64,000 bases of DNA, from NCBI GenBank assembly GCA_036267635.1, contig DATAVR010000047.1, positions 66,812 to 130,811 on the forward strand. Direction: 5' to 3'. The notes below the pieces were generated by a model, which made no database searches, was not told where the DNA came from, and saw only the letters and a program-made list of their open reading frames with translations. Of the stretch, positions 33,201-41,582 are shown piece by piece. Positions within the stretch are counted from its first letter, which is position 1; every line of letters starts with the position of its first letter. Both the position numbers and the translations under genes were made by a program. The stretch comes from JADGRB01 sp036267635. GTDB lineage: Bacteria; Myxococcota_A; Polyangia; Fen-1088.

Positions 33201-33436
33201 TGCGCCAGCGACGGGATCTGGCCGAGCTGCCGCTCGAGCGGTGTCGTCACCGCCGAGACCATCGTGTCGGCGCTGGCGCCCGGCAGGATCGTCGACACCA
33301 CGATCGTCGGGTAGTCGACCTGCGGCAGCGCCGAGACCGGCAGCTGGTTGTAGGCGGCGACCCCGGCGACCGCTACGCCGATCATCAGCAGCGCGGTGCC
33401 GACGGGGCGCCGGATGAACAGCTCGGAAACGTTCAC
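30287..33436 (-). CDS. RND efflux pump inner-membrane permease (MdtB-like)
   Basis: Encodes 1049 residues with the same plan as its downstream partner: LFIRRPVGTALLMIGVAVAG, LPQVDYPTIVVST, TGFVVDDAIVMIENIARHIE, FPQQDTGLLLG and GIVKKNAIMMIDFALEAER. The two permeases are clearly paralogous and very similar in the transmembrane halves. The ATG at 33436 overlaps the adaptor stop (ATGA). A Lys/Glu-rich C-terminal tail extends past the last helix. Confidence 0.93.
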   Translation of the reverse strand: MNVSELFIRRPVGTALLMIGVAVAGVAAYNQLPVSALPQVDYPTIVVSTILPGASADTMVSAVTTPLERQLGQIPSLAHLTSVSSAASSQITLQFTLDRDIDSAEQDVQAAINAASNLLPRTLPTPPTYSKSNPADVPVISLAVRSDTTQLSVVDDYADSILAQKLSQVSGVGLVTLNGGQRPAVRVQVDPVALAGRGLGLEDVRSVLALANVNQPKGNLDGPRQNYLVSANDQLPSAEGYKPLVLAYQNGAVVRLSDVAKVLDGVENAQLAGWANEHPAVILNVQRQPGANLIEVAERVKALLPRLEASLPQGIKVDILSDRTETVRASVRDVEFTLLLTMILVVAVIYLFLRTVRATIIPGVAVPLSLIATFGVMLFLGYSLNNLTLMALTISTGFVVDDAIVMIENIARHIEEGDAPFLAALKGSKQIGFTIVSLTVSLVAVLIPLLFMGGIIGRLFREFAVTLSTAIVASAIISLTLTAMMCGHILRPIRKEDEGRVARASEAAFDWMVKVYDRGLGWVLNHQALTLAATVATVALTFFLAVVIPKGLFPQQDTGLLLGITEAPIDTSFPAMMNLQQSVVDVIRVDPDVDNVASFIGADGTNPTLSSGRLSITLKNREQRKSGAQEIIDRLSAKLTQVIGITVYLQAVQDLQLSSQVSRTQYQYTIEDADPSELAAWAPQVLARLKQIPELTDVASDQQNGALQMTLVIDRDTASRLGITAQAIDDTLYDAFGQRPVSTIFTQLNLYRVILEVSPEYQSNPNGLSQIYMRATTGDSVPLSAFVHFERTQAAVSIAHEGQFPAVTLSFNLAPRAALGDAVQAIKEAVAGMGAPVGLHADFQGAAAAFGDSLSTEPLLILAAIITVYIVLGVLYESYIHPITILSTLPSAGVGAFLALLITRSEFSIIALIGIVLLIGIVKKNAIMMIDFALEAEREQGKSPREAIHQACLLRFRPIMMTTIAALLGGIPLALGTGTGAELRRPLGITIVGGLLVSQVLTLFTTPVIYLYMERLAAHFRRGKKTSHEREDGPHLPAPVRGGPAPETP

Positions 33437-34683
33437 TGGGGCGCCTTCTTGCCCCCGTGTCGCTTGCCCGCGCCGGGCGCTCCGCCGGTGCCCGCGCCGC
33501 TCGTGTCGCCGGTCGGATTTCCCGCGCCGGTCGGTTTGCCCGCGCCGGACGGCGATTCGCGGAGCGCGAGCTTGGCCCCCGGCCGCAGCAGGCTCTGCCC
33601 CTCGCGCACGACCTTCTCGCCGTCCGCCAGCCCCTGCGAGATGAGCGCGTCTTCCCCTTCGATGCGTTCGACGACGACGGTGCGCAGCTCGGCTTGGTCC
33701 CCCTTGGCGACGTAGACGAACGATCCTTGCGGGCCGCGTTGCACCGCCACCGCCGGGATCACCAGCGCCCCTTTGCGCACCGTCAACCGCAGCCGCGCCT
33801 TGACGAACTGGTTTGGCCAGAGCGCGCGCTCTGGATTGGGAAAGATCGCCTTCAACCGCATGGTCGCGGTGCCCTGGTTGATCTGGTTGTCAATCAGCTC
33901 CAGCGTCCCCGTGCCGAGCAGCTGCGCGCCGTCACGGCTGCGCGCCTCGACCGGCAGGGCCCCCGCCGCCTGCTGCTTCGCCACGTCCGGCAGATCGTCC
34001 TGCGGCAGCGTGAACAGCACCGCGATCGGTTCCATCTGCGTCACCACCACGATGCCGCTGGCGTCGGCGGCGTGGACGATGTTTCCTTGGTCGATCAGCC
34101 GCACGCCGGTGATGCCGTCGATGGGCGATTTGATGCGCGCGTAGTCGAGCTGCAGCTTGGCGTTCTCGATCGTGGCGTGGTCGTTCTGCACCGTGCCGGT
34201 GAGCTGATCGACGAGCGCCCGCTGATCGTCGATCTGCTGCTGCGGCAACAGATGTTGCCCGCCGACCGCTTCGTAACGATCGAGATCGCGCTTGGCGCCG
34301 TCGAGCTGCGCCTGATCACGGGTCAGCGCCGCCTGGCCTTGATGCAACAGGATCTCGAACGGGCGCGGATCGACCTCGGCGATGATCTCGTTGTGTTTGA
34401 CCGCTTGCCCCTCCCGGAAGACGACCTTGTCGAGCCGTCCGTCGACCTGGGATCTGACGTTGACCGTCTTGTAGGCGGTCACGGTGCCGAGCCCCTCGAG
34501 AAAGATCGGCACGTCGCGCGTAACCGCCGCGGCGACCAGCACCGGGATCGCGCGATCGGCGCCTCCGCCCGCCTTGGCGCCCGGCGCCGCCGCCTGCCCC
34601 TTCCCACATCCGGCGGTCGTCAAAGCGGACGCGAGCGCCAGAGCCCACCAAGATCGTCTCCCTGTTGTCGCGTTCGCGGTCAT
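33433..34683 (-). CDS. RND efflux periplasmic adaptor (MdtA-like membrane fusion lipoprotein)
   Basis: Encodes 416 residues. A lipobox at LTTAGC puts the lipidated Cys at residue 26. The lipoyl half-motifs VNVRSQVDGRLDKVVFREGQ and YARIKSPIDGITGVRLIDQG flank an alpha-helical hairpin, and the beta-barrel domain follows (MEPIAVLFTLPQDDLP). This is the HlyD/MFP family that joins the permease to the outer-membrane channel. The C-terminal 40 residues are a Gly/Pro/Lys-rich tail not usual for the family. Overlaps by 4 bases with the genes on both sides. Confidence 0.94.
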   Translation of the reverse strand: MTANATTGRRSWWALALASALTTAGCGKGQAAAPGAKAGGGADRAIPVLVAAAVTRDVPIFLEGLGTVTAYKTVNVRSQVDGRLDKVVFREGQAVKHNEIIAEVDPRPFEILLHQGQAALTRDQAQLDGAKRDLDRYEAVGGQHLLPQQQIDDQRALVDQLTGTVQNDHATIENAKLQLDYARIKSPIDGITGVRLIDQGNIVHAADASGIVVVTQMEPIAVLFTLPQDDLPDVAKQQAAGALPVEARSRDGAQLLGTGTLELIDNQINQGTATMRLKAIFPNPERALWPNQFVKARLRLTVRKGALVIPAVAVQRGPQGSFVYVAKGDQAELRTVVVERIEGEDALISQGLADGEKVVREGQSLLRPGAKLALRESPSGAGKPTGAGNPTGDTSGAGTGGAPGAGKRHGGKKAPQ

Positions 34684-36071
34684 TGGTCCCCCAAAGCGGC
34701 CAGCAGCTGCGCGCGCGCCGCCGCCAGGTTGAACTTCGCTTGCACGACCTGCGCCTCGGCCGTGGTGTAGGCCACCTGCGCGTCGCCCAGCTCGACCGCG
34801 CTTCCGAGACCGTGCTCGTAGCGCTTCTCGGCCAGCGTCAGCTGGCTGCGCGCGTTGACCAGCGCCTCGTCGGAGGCGCCGATGGTCGCCGTGGCCGCCT
34901 GCACCCCGAGTCGCCCCTGCTCGACGTCGACCTGCACCTGGAGCCGCAACGCCTGCTCCTGGCCGGTCAGGTTCTGCAGTGTCCCTTTGGCCTCGCGCAC
35001 CTGTCCACGCGTCAGCCCCCCCTGCAGGATGTTCCAGGTGAGGCCGAGGCCGACGTACCAGTTCGGCGCGAGCGAATCGATGGCCACGCCGGTGTCGGAG
35101 AGGTTGGCGATGGCGCTCAAGCTGGGGCCGTAGGCGCCGTTGACCGATTTGACCGTCAGCTCTTGCGCGTGCCTCTGATTGATCAAGTTGGCCAGCTCGG
35201 GGCGATTTTTCTCCGCGTGCTCGACCAGCGGCGCGGGCGGGCCACCCTCACCGGTGATGGGTGGGATCTCCTGGTCGGAGAGCGCGTACTGCTCGCTGAC
35301 CGGGACGCCCATCGCCTGCGAGAGCTGCGCCTCCGAGACCACGAAGTTGTTGCGCGCCGTCACCAGCTGCACCTTGGCGTTGGCCAGCGCCGTCATGACG
35401 GTCGCGAGGTTGATGTCCGGCTGGATGCCGGTGCGGACGAACGCCTGCGTCTGCTCCACGTGCTTCTCCTGGTTGCGCACCGTCTCTTCGGCGACGGCCA
35501 CCAGATCGCGGTTGGCCCGGGCCGTGAAATAGGCGCGCCGGACGTTGAGCAAGGTCTGCAACGTGGCGGTGCGCGTGTTGTCGCCCGCGGCGTCGCGGCT
35601 GGCGCCGGCCGAGGCCCACCTGTTGCTAGTCTGGCCGAAGTCATAGATGAGCTGACTGGCGCCGGCGTTGAATTGGTAGAAGTTGAACTTGGGATCCCAG
35701 CCGATCGGCGTGGATCCGGCCATGACGGTGGTTCCCATGCCCCCCCCCGCGCCGGAGGTGGTGAGGGTCTGGGGCAGCGTGCCTGGGCGCGCGGCGAAGT
35801 TGCCGGTCGAACGCTCGTAGGTTCCAGTCAGGGTGACCTGAGGCAGGTAGCCGGCGCGCGCCTCCTCGACGCGCCCCTCGGCCGCCTCCTGCAGACCGCG
35901 CGCGGCCAGCACATTCGGCTGATTTTGCAGCGCGGTCTGCTCTGCCTGGTGAAGCGTCAACGCCGTCGGTGCGCCGGTGGTGTCGGCGCCGTCGTCCGCG
36001 GCGCGCGCGCCGACGAAGATCCCGACCATCACCAGCGGGATGATCAGGAGGGCGAGCGAGCGGGGCGGCAT
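34680..36071 (-). CDS. TolC-family outer-membrane efflux channel
   Basis: Encodes 463 residues, the usual TolC size. ATG 36071 gives a signal peptide (LALLIIPLVMVGIFVGARA). Two homologous halves are present: GYLPQVTLTGTYERSTG with FNAGASQLIYDFGQT, and YGPSLSAIANLSDTGV with GLGLTWNILQGGLT. Long coiled helices follow each half (VRNQEKHVEQTQAFVRTG and AEKRYEHGLGSAVELGDAQ). It is the first gene of the efflux operon and starts 48 bases after a probable sigma-54 promoter start site. Its stop overlaps the adaptor start. Confidence 0.92.
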   Translation of the reverse strand: MPPRSLALLIIPLVMVGIFVGARAADDGADTTGAPTALTLHQAEQTALQNQPNVLAARGLQEAAEGRVEEARAGYLPQVTLTGTYERSTGNFAARPGTLPQTLTTSGAGGGMGTTVMAGSTPIGWDPKFNFYQFNAGASQLIYDFGQTSNRWASAGASRDAAGDNTRTATLQTLLNVRRAYFTARANRDLVAVAEETVRNQEKHVEQTQAFVRTGIQPDINLATVMTALANAKVQLVTARNNFVVSEAQLSQAMGVPVSEQYALSDQEIPPITGEGGPPAPLVEHAEKNRPELANLINQRHAQELTVKSVNGAYGPSLSAIANLSDTGVAIDSLAPNWYVGLGLTWNILQGGLTRGQVREAKGTLQNLTGQEQALRLQVQVDVEQGRLGVQAATATIGASDEALVNARSQLTLAEKRYEHGLGSAVELGDAQVAYTTAEAQVVQAKFNLAAARAQLLAALGDQ

Positions 36072-36129
36072 GGGCGGCGAGATTAGCTTCAAGATCGGCG
36101 GAGCGGTACAGCTCCAGCTGCGCCACCCT

Positions 36130-36145
36130 CGCAACTTCCGGGCCA
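36130..36145 (-). promoter_or_regulatory. Probable sigma-54 (-24/-12) promoter of the efflux operon
   Basis: On the minus strand the sequence is TGGCCCGGAAGTTGCG. The invariant GG (36144-36143) and GC (36132-36131) are 10 bases apart as required, and only one base of TGGCACG differs. The predicted start site near 36119 leaves a leader of about 48 bases before ATG 36071. The divergent gene pair encodes a sigma-54-activating regulator, which strengthens the call. Confidence 0.65.
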
Positions 36146-36200
36146 TTGACGAGGCGTTCCGAGATGCGCCTTGGCGCCCTGGCAACGCGGATCCGGCGGC

Positions 36201-36236
36201 GGTAACCTGTACCGATTCTGGACACCTGTAGGAGGT
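36201..36236. promoter_or_regulatory. Inverted and direct repeats, candidate enhancer site for the response regulator
   Basis: GGTAACCTGTACC (GGTA-N5-TACC) at 36201-36213 and ACCTGTAGGAGGT (ACCT-N5-AGGT) at 36224-36236 are two small palindromes. They share the direct repeat ACCTGTA, 19 bases apart. Both lie about 80-115 bases upstream of the predicted sigma-54 start site, where enhancer-binding proteins usually sit. Confidence 0.45.
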
Positions 36237-36314
36237 TGAGGCAGCTCGCGCGGGCGCCGAAGGCGTCGGCGCTGGGAAAATCAGGCGGTATCGCGCTTGC
36301 TTGACGAGGAGCGC

Positions 36315-37724
36315 GTGCGGATCGGTCGCGGAATTCGTCATCGCCTGCTGGCCGTGGCGGTGCTGGGTCTGCTGACCGCCGCGCTCTCCGGCGATGCGCT
36401 CTATCGCGCGATCTCCGTCACGCGCGTGCAACGGCTCGAACGCGGTCGCGAGGCAATCCGAGACGAAATCGAGCGGCTGGCCGCGCTGGGACCCGCGGGC
36501 GTGGCGTCGACGGTGTCGACGGTCGTCGGGTTGCGAGGCGGCGTGGCGACAGGGGCGACCGCGCCGGCCGAGGTCGCGGCGGTGGTCCCGCCCGCCTGGC
36601 GCGAGGCGATGAGGACGACCGCCGCGCGTGCGGCCGGAAGCGCGCAAGCCGCTGACCTCGAGGCGGAGATCGACGGCGGGGAGCTGGTCGCGCGCGTCGC
36701 GCCGGGCCCGCGCGGCGCGCTGCTTTGGGCGGCGGTGCCCGTGCGCCCGTCGCCGACCTTGCAGAGCTGGCGGCTGCTGGTCGTGGCGCTGGCGTTCTCC
36801 GCCCTCTTGCTGGTGGCGAGCGCGTCGTATTCGCTCATCTCGGTCAAGCGGGCCGCCGCGGGGCTACAAGGGGCTCTGGCGGCACTCGGCGACGATCTGA
36901 CCGCGCCAGTCCCACGATCCGAGATCCGCGAGCTGGACGACATCGCGCTGGGGATCGGCGCGCTGGCGCGGCGGCTCGAGGAGGCGCGCGGGATTCAGGA
37001 GCAGATGGGACGCGATCTGGCGCGGCAAGAACGGCTGGCGGCGCTCGGGCGCGTGGTGGCGGGCGTGGCCCACGAGGTGCGAAACCCGCTCGCGTCGATC
37101 AAGCTGCGGCTCGATCTGGCGGCCGGCGGAGGCGTGGCCCTGGCGCCGGAGGCGCGCGCGGCCATCGACCACGCGTCGTCGGAGATCACCCGGCTCGACC
37201 GGTTGGTGGCCGACCTGCTGATCGTGGCCGGACGGGCGCTCGGGCCGCGGGCGCCGCTCGATCTCGGGGCGCTGTTACAGGCGCGCGCCGAGGCGCTCGG
37301 CCCCTGGGCGGCGCTGCGTCGGGTGGCGATCGTGGCCGCGGGCGAGGGGCGTGCCATCGGCGACGGTGACGCGCTGGCGCGCGCTCTCGACAACGTCCTG
37401 CGCAACGCGGTCGAGGCGGCGCCGGAAGGCTCGACCGTCGCGGCGACCGTCGAGGCCGACGACGGCACCCTGCGCGTGCGCGTGGCCGATCGGGGTGCGG
37501 GCGTTCCGGCCGGTCGCGCGGGCGAGATCTTCGAGCCGTTCTTCACCACCAAGCCCGACGGGACCGGCCTCGGGCTGGCGATCTCGCGGGCCATCGCGCG
37601 TGCTCACGGCGGCGACCTGACCTACGGGCGCGACGGCGAGACGACGCGCCTCGAGCTGACCTTGCCTGCTGATGACGTCGTCGCGCGCTCGCCGATGCTC
37701 GAAGAGGCGCGGAGCCGGGCATGA
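36315..37724 (+). CDS. Sensor histidine kinase
   Basis: Encodes 469 residues from GTG 36315; a TTG at 36297 also keeps the frame. Two membrane helices (LLAVAVLGLLTAALSGDAL and LLVVALAFSALLLVASASY) enclose a periplasmic sensor of about 110 residues. A HAMP-like linker follows. VVAGVAHEVRNPLASIKLRL is the H-box with the phosphorylated His at about residue 253. ALDNVLRNAVEAAP, VADRGAGVP and FFTTKPDGTGLGLAIS are the N, G1 and G2 boxes of the ATPase domain. It is the NtrB/ZraS type. The stop overlaps the response regulator start (ATGA), so the pair is co-translated. Confidence 0.93.
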   Translation: MRIGRGIRHRLLAVAVLGLLTAALSGDALYRAISVTRVQRLERGREAIRDEIERLAALGPAGVASTVSTVVGLRGGVATGATAPAEVAAVVPPAWREAMRTTAARAAGSAQAADLEAEIDGGELVARVAPGPRGALLWAAVPVRPSPTLQSWRLLVVALAFSALLLVASASYSLISVKRAAAGLQGALAALGDDLTAPVPRSEIRELDDIALGIGALARRLEEARGIQEQMGRDLARQERLAALGRVVAGVAHEVRNPLASIKLRLDLAAGGGVALAPEARAAIDHASSEITRLDRLVADLLIVAGRALGPRAPLDLGALLQARAEALGPWAALRRVAIVAAGEGRAIGDGDALARALDNVLRNAVEAAPEGSTVAATVEADDGTLRVRVADRGAGVPAGRAGEIFEPFFTTKPDGTGLGLAISRAIARAHGGDLTYGRDGETTRLELTLPADDVVARSPMLEEARSRA

Positions 37725-39079
37725 GCGGCGCGGTGCTGATCGTCGAGGACGAGCCGGGGCTGCGGCAGGGGCTGTGCGACGTGGTGAAGGCGATGGGGTG
37801 CGAGCCGCTTGGCGCCTCCGGTCTCGGCGAGGCCCGCGGCATCGTCGCCGCGCGCGGGATCGACTGCGTGCTGCTCGACATCCGCCTGCGCGACGGCGAC
37901 GGGCTCGACTACCTGGGCGAGCTGCGGGCGACGGCCCGTGGCGTGCCGGTCATCGTGGCCACGGCCTACGGCGACAGCGAACGGACGATCCGCGCCATGC
38001 GCGACGGCGCCTTCGACTACCTGACCAAGCCGTTCGATCTGGAGATCTTGCGGGCGGCCATCGAGCGGGCGCTCAACCAGCGGGCGCTGGCCCGGGAGGT
38101 GGGGCCGGCGCCCGATCCGCTGGAGGCGCGCCAGGATCTGGTGGGGACCAGCGCGGCCATGCTGGCGATCTGGAAGCTCATCGGCCGCGCGGCCGCCTCG
38201 ACGGCGCCGGTCCTCATCACCGGCGAGACCGGAACGGGCAAGGAGCTGGTGGCGCGCGCGATTCACGCCTACTCGCCGCGCGCCCGGGGGCCGTTCGTGG
38301 CCGTCAACCAGGCGGCGCTGCCGCCGACCTTGATCGAGAGCGAGCTCTTCGGTCACGAGCGGGGTGCCTTCACCGGCGCGACGGCGCGTCGGACGGGGCG
38401 GTTCGAGGCGGCGGCCGGCGGCACGCTGTTCCTCGACGAGATCGGTGATCTCGACCAGGCGCTACAGGCCAAGCTCTTGCGCGTCGTTCAGGAGGGGACC
38501 TACGAGCGCGTCGGGGGCAACGATCCGCTGGCCAGCGACGCGCGCCTCATCGCCGCGACCAACCGCCCCGTGCGGCCCGGCGCGGCCGGCGTGGCCCTGC
38601 GCGAAGAGCTCTACTACCGGCTGGCGGTCATCGAGATAGAGCTGCCGCCGCTGCGCGCGCGCCGGAGCGACATCCCGCTCTTGGTGGCGCACGCGCTGCG
38701 CGGCAAGCCAGCCCGCGCCGTCTCCGAGGCGGCGATGCAGCGCCTCTTGGTCAGCCCCTGGCCCGGCAACGTCCGCGAGCTCTTCCACGTCATCGAGCGA
38801 ACGGCGGTGCTCTGCGGCAGCGAGGTGATCGACGTCGGGGATCTCCCGGACGGCTTGCGCAGCGGCGCCGGAGCGACGGCGCCGGCGGCGGAGGACGACG
38901 ACCTGTCGCTCCACGGCGCGGTCGCCCGGGTCGAGAAGCAGCTCATTGTGCGCGCGCTCGAGCGGGCCAAGGGAAATCGCTCGGCCGCGGCGCGTCTGCT
39001 CGGAATCGGCCGCCCGCAGCTCTACGCCAAGCTGGAGGAGCACGGCCTCGGCGGGACGCGCGGTGACGGTACGGAATGA
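37721..39079 (+). CDS. NtrC-family sigma-54-dependent response regulator
   Basis: Encodes 452 residues. The receiver domain has the acidic pocket ED (9-10), phosphorylated Asp53 and Lys103 region LTKPFD. The AAA+ domain has Walker A GETGTGKE (168-175), GAFTGA (215-220), which is the loop that touches sigma-54, and Walker B TLFLDEIGDL (about 235-244). The C-terminal Fis-type helix-turn-helix is RALERAKGNRSAAARLLGIG. It should activate sigma-54 promoters when phosphorylated by the kinase encoded just upstream. Candidate targets are the divergent efflux operon and the two downstream deacetylase genes. Confidence 0.96.
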   Translation: MSGAVLIVEDEPGLRQGLCDVVKAMGCEPLGASGLGEARGIVAARGIDCVLLDIRLRDGDGLDYLGELRATARGVPVIVATAYGDSERTIRAMRDGAFDYLTKPFDLEILRAAIERALNQRALAREVGPAPDPLEARQDLVGTSAAMLAIWKLIGRAAASTAPVLITGETGTGKELVARAIHAYSPRARGPFVAVNQAALPPTLIESELFGHERGAFTGATARRTGRFEAAAGGTLFLDEIGDLDQALQAKLLRVVQEGTYERVGGNDPLASDARLIAATNRPVRPGAAGVALREELYYRLAVIEIELPPLRARRSDIPLLVAHALRGKPARAVSEAAMQRLLVSPWPGNVRELFHVIERTAVLCGSEVIDVGDLPDGLRSGAGATAPAAEDDDLSLHGAVARVEKQLIVRALERAKGNRSAAARLLGIGRPQLYAKLEEHGLGGTRGDGTE

Positions 39080-39091
39080 TCCCTAGGGATC
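39078..39091. promoter_or_regulatory. Perfect 14-bp palindrome at the response regulator stop codon
   Basis: GATCCCTAGGGATC is fully self-complementary and overlaps the last two bases of the response regulator gene. It lies about 77-90 bases upstream of the sigma-54 element of the first deacetylase gene. A related sequence, TGATACCTACGGGCC, sits at the same distance before the second one. Confidence 0.45.
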
Positions 39092-39167
39092 GAGCCGGCC
39101 AGAAACTCGCCGCGCGCCGAGAGCGCACGAAACGGTAGCTGCGCGTCCGAGATCGCGCGCTCCGCGC

Positions 39168-39183
39168 TGGCACGCGTTCTGCT
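39168..39183 (+). promoter_or_regulatory. Probable sigma-54 promoter of the first Agd3-like gene
   Basis: TGGCACGCGTTCTGCT has a perfect TGGCACG -24 element. GG (39169-39170) and GC (39181-39182) are 10 bases apart, and the -12 element differs from TTGCT at one base. The start site would be near 39194, 38 bases before ATG 39232. Confidence 0.75.
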
Positions 39184-39231
39184 GGCTCTCTCTTCGCTGA
39201 TCTCGGTTCCTGTCGGCGAGGGGGTGTGGGT

Positions 39232-41427
39232 ATGAACCATCGGGTGACGGTCGCGTGGGTGGTCGGTTGGTCGTGGGCCGTGCTCGGCTGTAACGTCCCG
39301 GAGGATCACCAGGTGCTGGTCGCACCGGGTCGAATCTCGTTGCCTCCGGCGGAGGCAGCGCCCGTGGTCATCCGGCCGCTGGTGGCGGCGGCAGGCGTCA
39401 ACGCCGCGCCCGACACGGGCGCCTCGCCGATCGCCGGCGCGTCGGTCGACGCGCGCGTTCTGGTCATCACCGCGACCGGGAACAACAACGCCTTGGGCGC
39501 CATCGAGAACACCCTCGAGTACCTGGGGACGCCGTTCGACGTGCTCAACGCGTCGACGGGGCCGGCGCTCACCGCCGACGCGCTCGCCTCCGGGACGCAC
39601 GGCAAGTACGACGCCGTCTTCCTCGACGTGGGCGATCTCTCGGGCGCCTTCACCGACGCCGAGTGGACCGTCCTCACGACCTATGAGGTCGAGTTCGGCG
39701 TTCGTCGCGTCTCGCTCTACACCTCTCCGAGCGCCTCCTACGGATTCGTCGACACGGATGTCGGCGTCGATCCCGCGACGGCGCCGATCTCGGCCAGCTG
39801 CACCCCGGCGGGGGCGACGCTCTTCGTGGGGACGAACTGCGCGAACCCCATCCTCATCAATCAGGGTTACGCCTACCCCACCGCGGCCGCCGACGGCGCG
39901 ACGACGCCGCTCTTGGTCGACGCGAGCGGGAACGTCTACGCCGCGACGCGGAGCTACCCCGACGGGCGAGAGGCGCTGGCGCTCACCTTCGGACAGGCGT
40001 CGTCGTACGTCTCCTACCTCGAGCTCGCCTACGGCCTGGTGAGCTGGGCGACGCGCGGGCTGTTCGTCGGCGAGCGTCACGTCTACGCCGTGCCTCAGAT
40101 CGACGACCTGTTCCTGTCGAGCGCCATCTACACCGGGGGCGTCTACCGGATCACCGACGCCGACTTGCAGGCGTTCGCCGACTGGCAGAGCGCCACCCGG
40201 GCCAGGCCGCTCACCGCGGGATTCCGCATCGCCTGGGCGGCCAACGGGGCCGGCTCCTCGTCGCGGCCAGGGGATCCGCTGACCGCGAAGGTGGTGGCGC
40301 TGGGGCCGACCTTCTCCTGGATCAACCACAGCTGGGATCATCCGGTGCTCGACGGGCTGAGCTACGCCCAGGTGGTCACCGAGTTCACCGAAAACGATCA
40401 GTACCTGCGCGGTCTCGGGCTCATGCCCTATGCCACCGTCAATGCGGTCACGCCCAACGTCTCGGGGCTGGGCAGCGCCGACGCCATGCGCGCCATCCAC
40501 GACGTCGGCATCCAGCAGATCGTGAGCGACACCTCCGTCACCGGCGAGAACAACCCCTCGCCGAACGTCGGGATCTGGAACGCGCTCGTCCCCGCGGTCC
40601 TGGAGGTTCCTCGCAAGGCGACCGATCTCTACTTCAACGTCTCGCAACCGTCGGAGTGGATCCCCGAGTACGAGGTGTTGCGCATGCTCGCCACGCTCGA
40701 CTATCCGACGCTGGAGACGATCTTGAGCAACACGCTGTCCGGCTACATGCTGAACGGCAGCAACGATCCCTGGATGTTCCATCAGGCCAACACGCGCGAC
40801 TACGACGGCGCGGGACACAGCCTCCTCAGCGATCTGCTCGACGCCACCTTCGCCAAGTACGCGGCCGTGATGACCTTCCCGGTCGTGAGCCCGACGATGG
40901 ACGATCTCGCGGGACGAATGCGGGATCGGATGGCCCTCGACGCCTCGGGCGTGGTCGCCACCGTCGGCAACGGTTCGCTGACCGTCACCGTGACCCACGC
41001 CGCCACGGTCCCGGTCACCGGCCTTTGCACCTCGGGCGCGGAGAGCTACGGCGGGCAGACGATCTCGTACCTCACGCTGGCGGATGGGCAGTCGGCGACC
41101 TACCCGCTCAGCGGATGCTCGGGCGCGGGCGGAAGCCCCGGCACCGTCGGCCCGAGCGGCGCCACGGGCGCCGCCGACGCAGGGGGCTCCGGCCCGGGTG
41201 GAGCCACTCCCGACGGTGCCGACGCCGGCCTGGACGGATCGACGCCGGGCGGTTCGATCACCGGTGGCGGCTCGAATCACCTCAACGGTGGTGTGGCTCC
41301 GCCATCGCCCGCCGGTTGCGCCTGCGCGCTCGGGGCAGGCGATCTCGGTCCCGGCGCGCTGGCGTTGTGCTTCGTCGCCTGCGCGATCGCCGCGCGCCGT
41401 CGGCGTATGGGCAAGCGTACTCACTGA
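39232..41427 (+). CDS. Agd3-like polysaccharide deacetylase, lipoprotein with MYXO-CTERM tail (paralogue 1)
   Basis: Encodes 731 residues. A lipobox (SWAVLGC, Cys20) begins the protein. Residues about 60-230 form a Rossmann-like N-domain (VDARVLVITATGNNNALGAI). The deacetylase-like domain has AVPQIDDLFL (Asp291, Asp292) and FSWINHSWDHPVLDG (His366, His370). This is the metal-binding and catalytic pattern of NodB-type deacetylases, closest in my recollection to fungal Agd3 (CE18). A beta-sandwich and a Gly/Ser/Thr linker lead to GCACALG, a hydrophobic stretch and RRRR, a MYXO-CTERM sorting tail. It probably removes acetyl groups from an amino-sugar exopolysaccharide at the cell surface. The substrate is inferred. 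GTG 39226 is an alternative start. Confidence 0.75.
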   Translation: MNHRVTVAWVVGWSWAVLGCNVPEDHQVLVAPGRISLPPAEAAPVVIRPLVAAAGVNAAPDTGASPIAGASVDARVLVITATGNNNALGAIENTLEYLGTPFDVLNASTGPALTADALASGTHGKYDAVFLDVGDLSGAFTDAEWTVLTTYEVEFGVRRVSLYTSPSASYGFVDTDVGVDPATAPISASCTPAGATLFVGTNCANPILINQGYAYPTAAADGATTPLLVDASGNVYAATRSYPDGREALALTFGQASSYVSYLELAYGLVSWATRGLFVGERHVYAVPQIDDLFLSSAIYTGGVYRITDADLQAFADWQSATRARPLTAGFRIAWAANGAGSSSRPGDPLTAKVVALGPTFSWINHSWDHPVLDGLSYAQVVTEFTENDQYLRGLGLMPYATVNAVTPNVSGLGSADAMRAIHDVGIQQIVSDTSVTGENNPSPNVGIWNALVPAVLEVPRKATDLYFNVSQPSEWIPEYEVLRMLATLDYPTLETILSNTLSGYMLNGSNDPWMFHQANTRDYDGAGHSLLSDLLDATFAKYAAVMTFPVVSPTMDDLAGRMRDRMALDASGVVATVGNGSLTVTVTHAATVPVTGLCTSGAESYGGQTISYLTLADGQSATYPLSGCSGAGGSPGTVGPSGATGAADAGGSGPGGATPDGADAGLDGSTPGGSITGGGSNHLNGGVAPPSPAGCACALGAGDLGPGALALCFVACAIAARRRRMGKRTH

Positions 41428-41516
41428 TACCTACGGGCCGCGCGCGCGGAGAAACCCTCCCGCCACGAGCCGGCACCGAACGGTAGCGAAGGCACCGACG
41501 ACATCGCGGGTTCGCG

Positions 41517-41532
41517 TGGCACGCCTCCTGCT
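41517..41532 (+). promoter_or_regulatory. Probable sigma-54 promoter of the second Agd3-like gene
   Basis: TGGCACGCCTCCTGCT matches the element of the first paralogue at all key positions. GG (41518-41519) and GC (41530-41531) are 10 bases apart. The shared CGGTAGC motif lies about 29 bases upstream of both. The start site would be near 41543, 40 bases before ATG 41583. Confidence 0.75.
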
Positions 41533-41582
41533 CGCTTCAGGCTCGCCGATCGGGGACGCGATCGTCTGGCGGGAGCGGGATC

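Noticed and set aside
27201..33436. Recent duplication of the two RND permeases
   Set aside because: They align along the full length but differ throughout, as MdtB and MdtC do in distant bacteria, so the duplication is ancient.
35977..36231. Small plus-strand frame in the tolC upstream region
   Set aside because: It mostly overlaps the TolC signal-peptide region, and the rest covers the sigma-54 promoter. No homology or ribosome binding site supports it.
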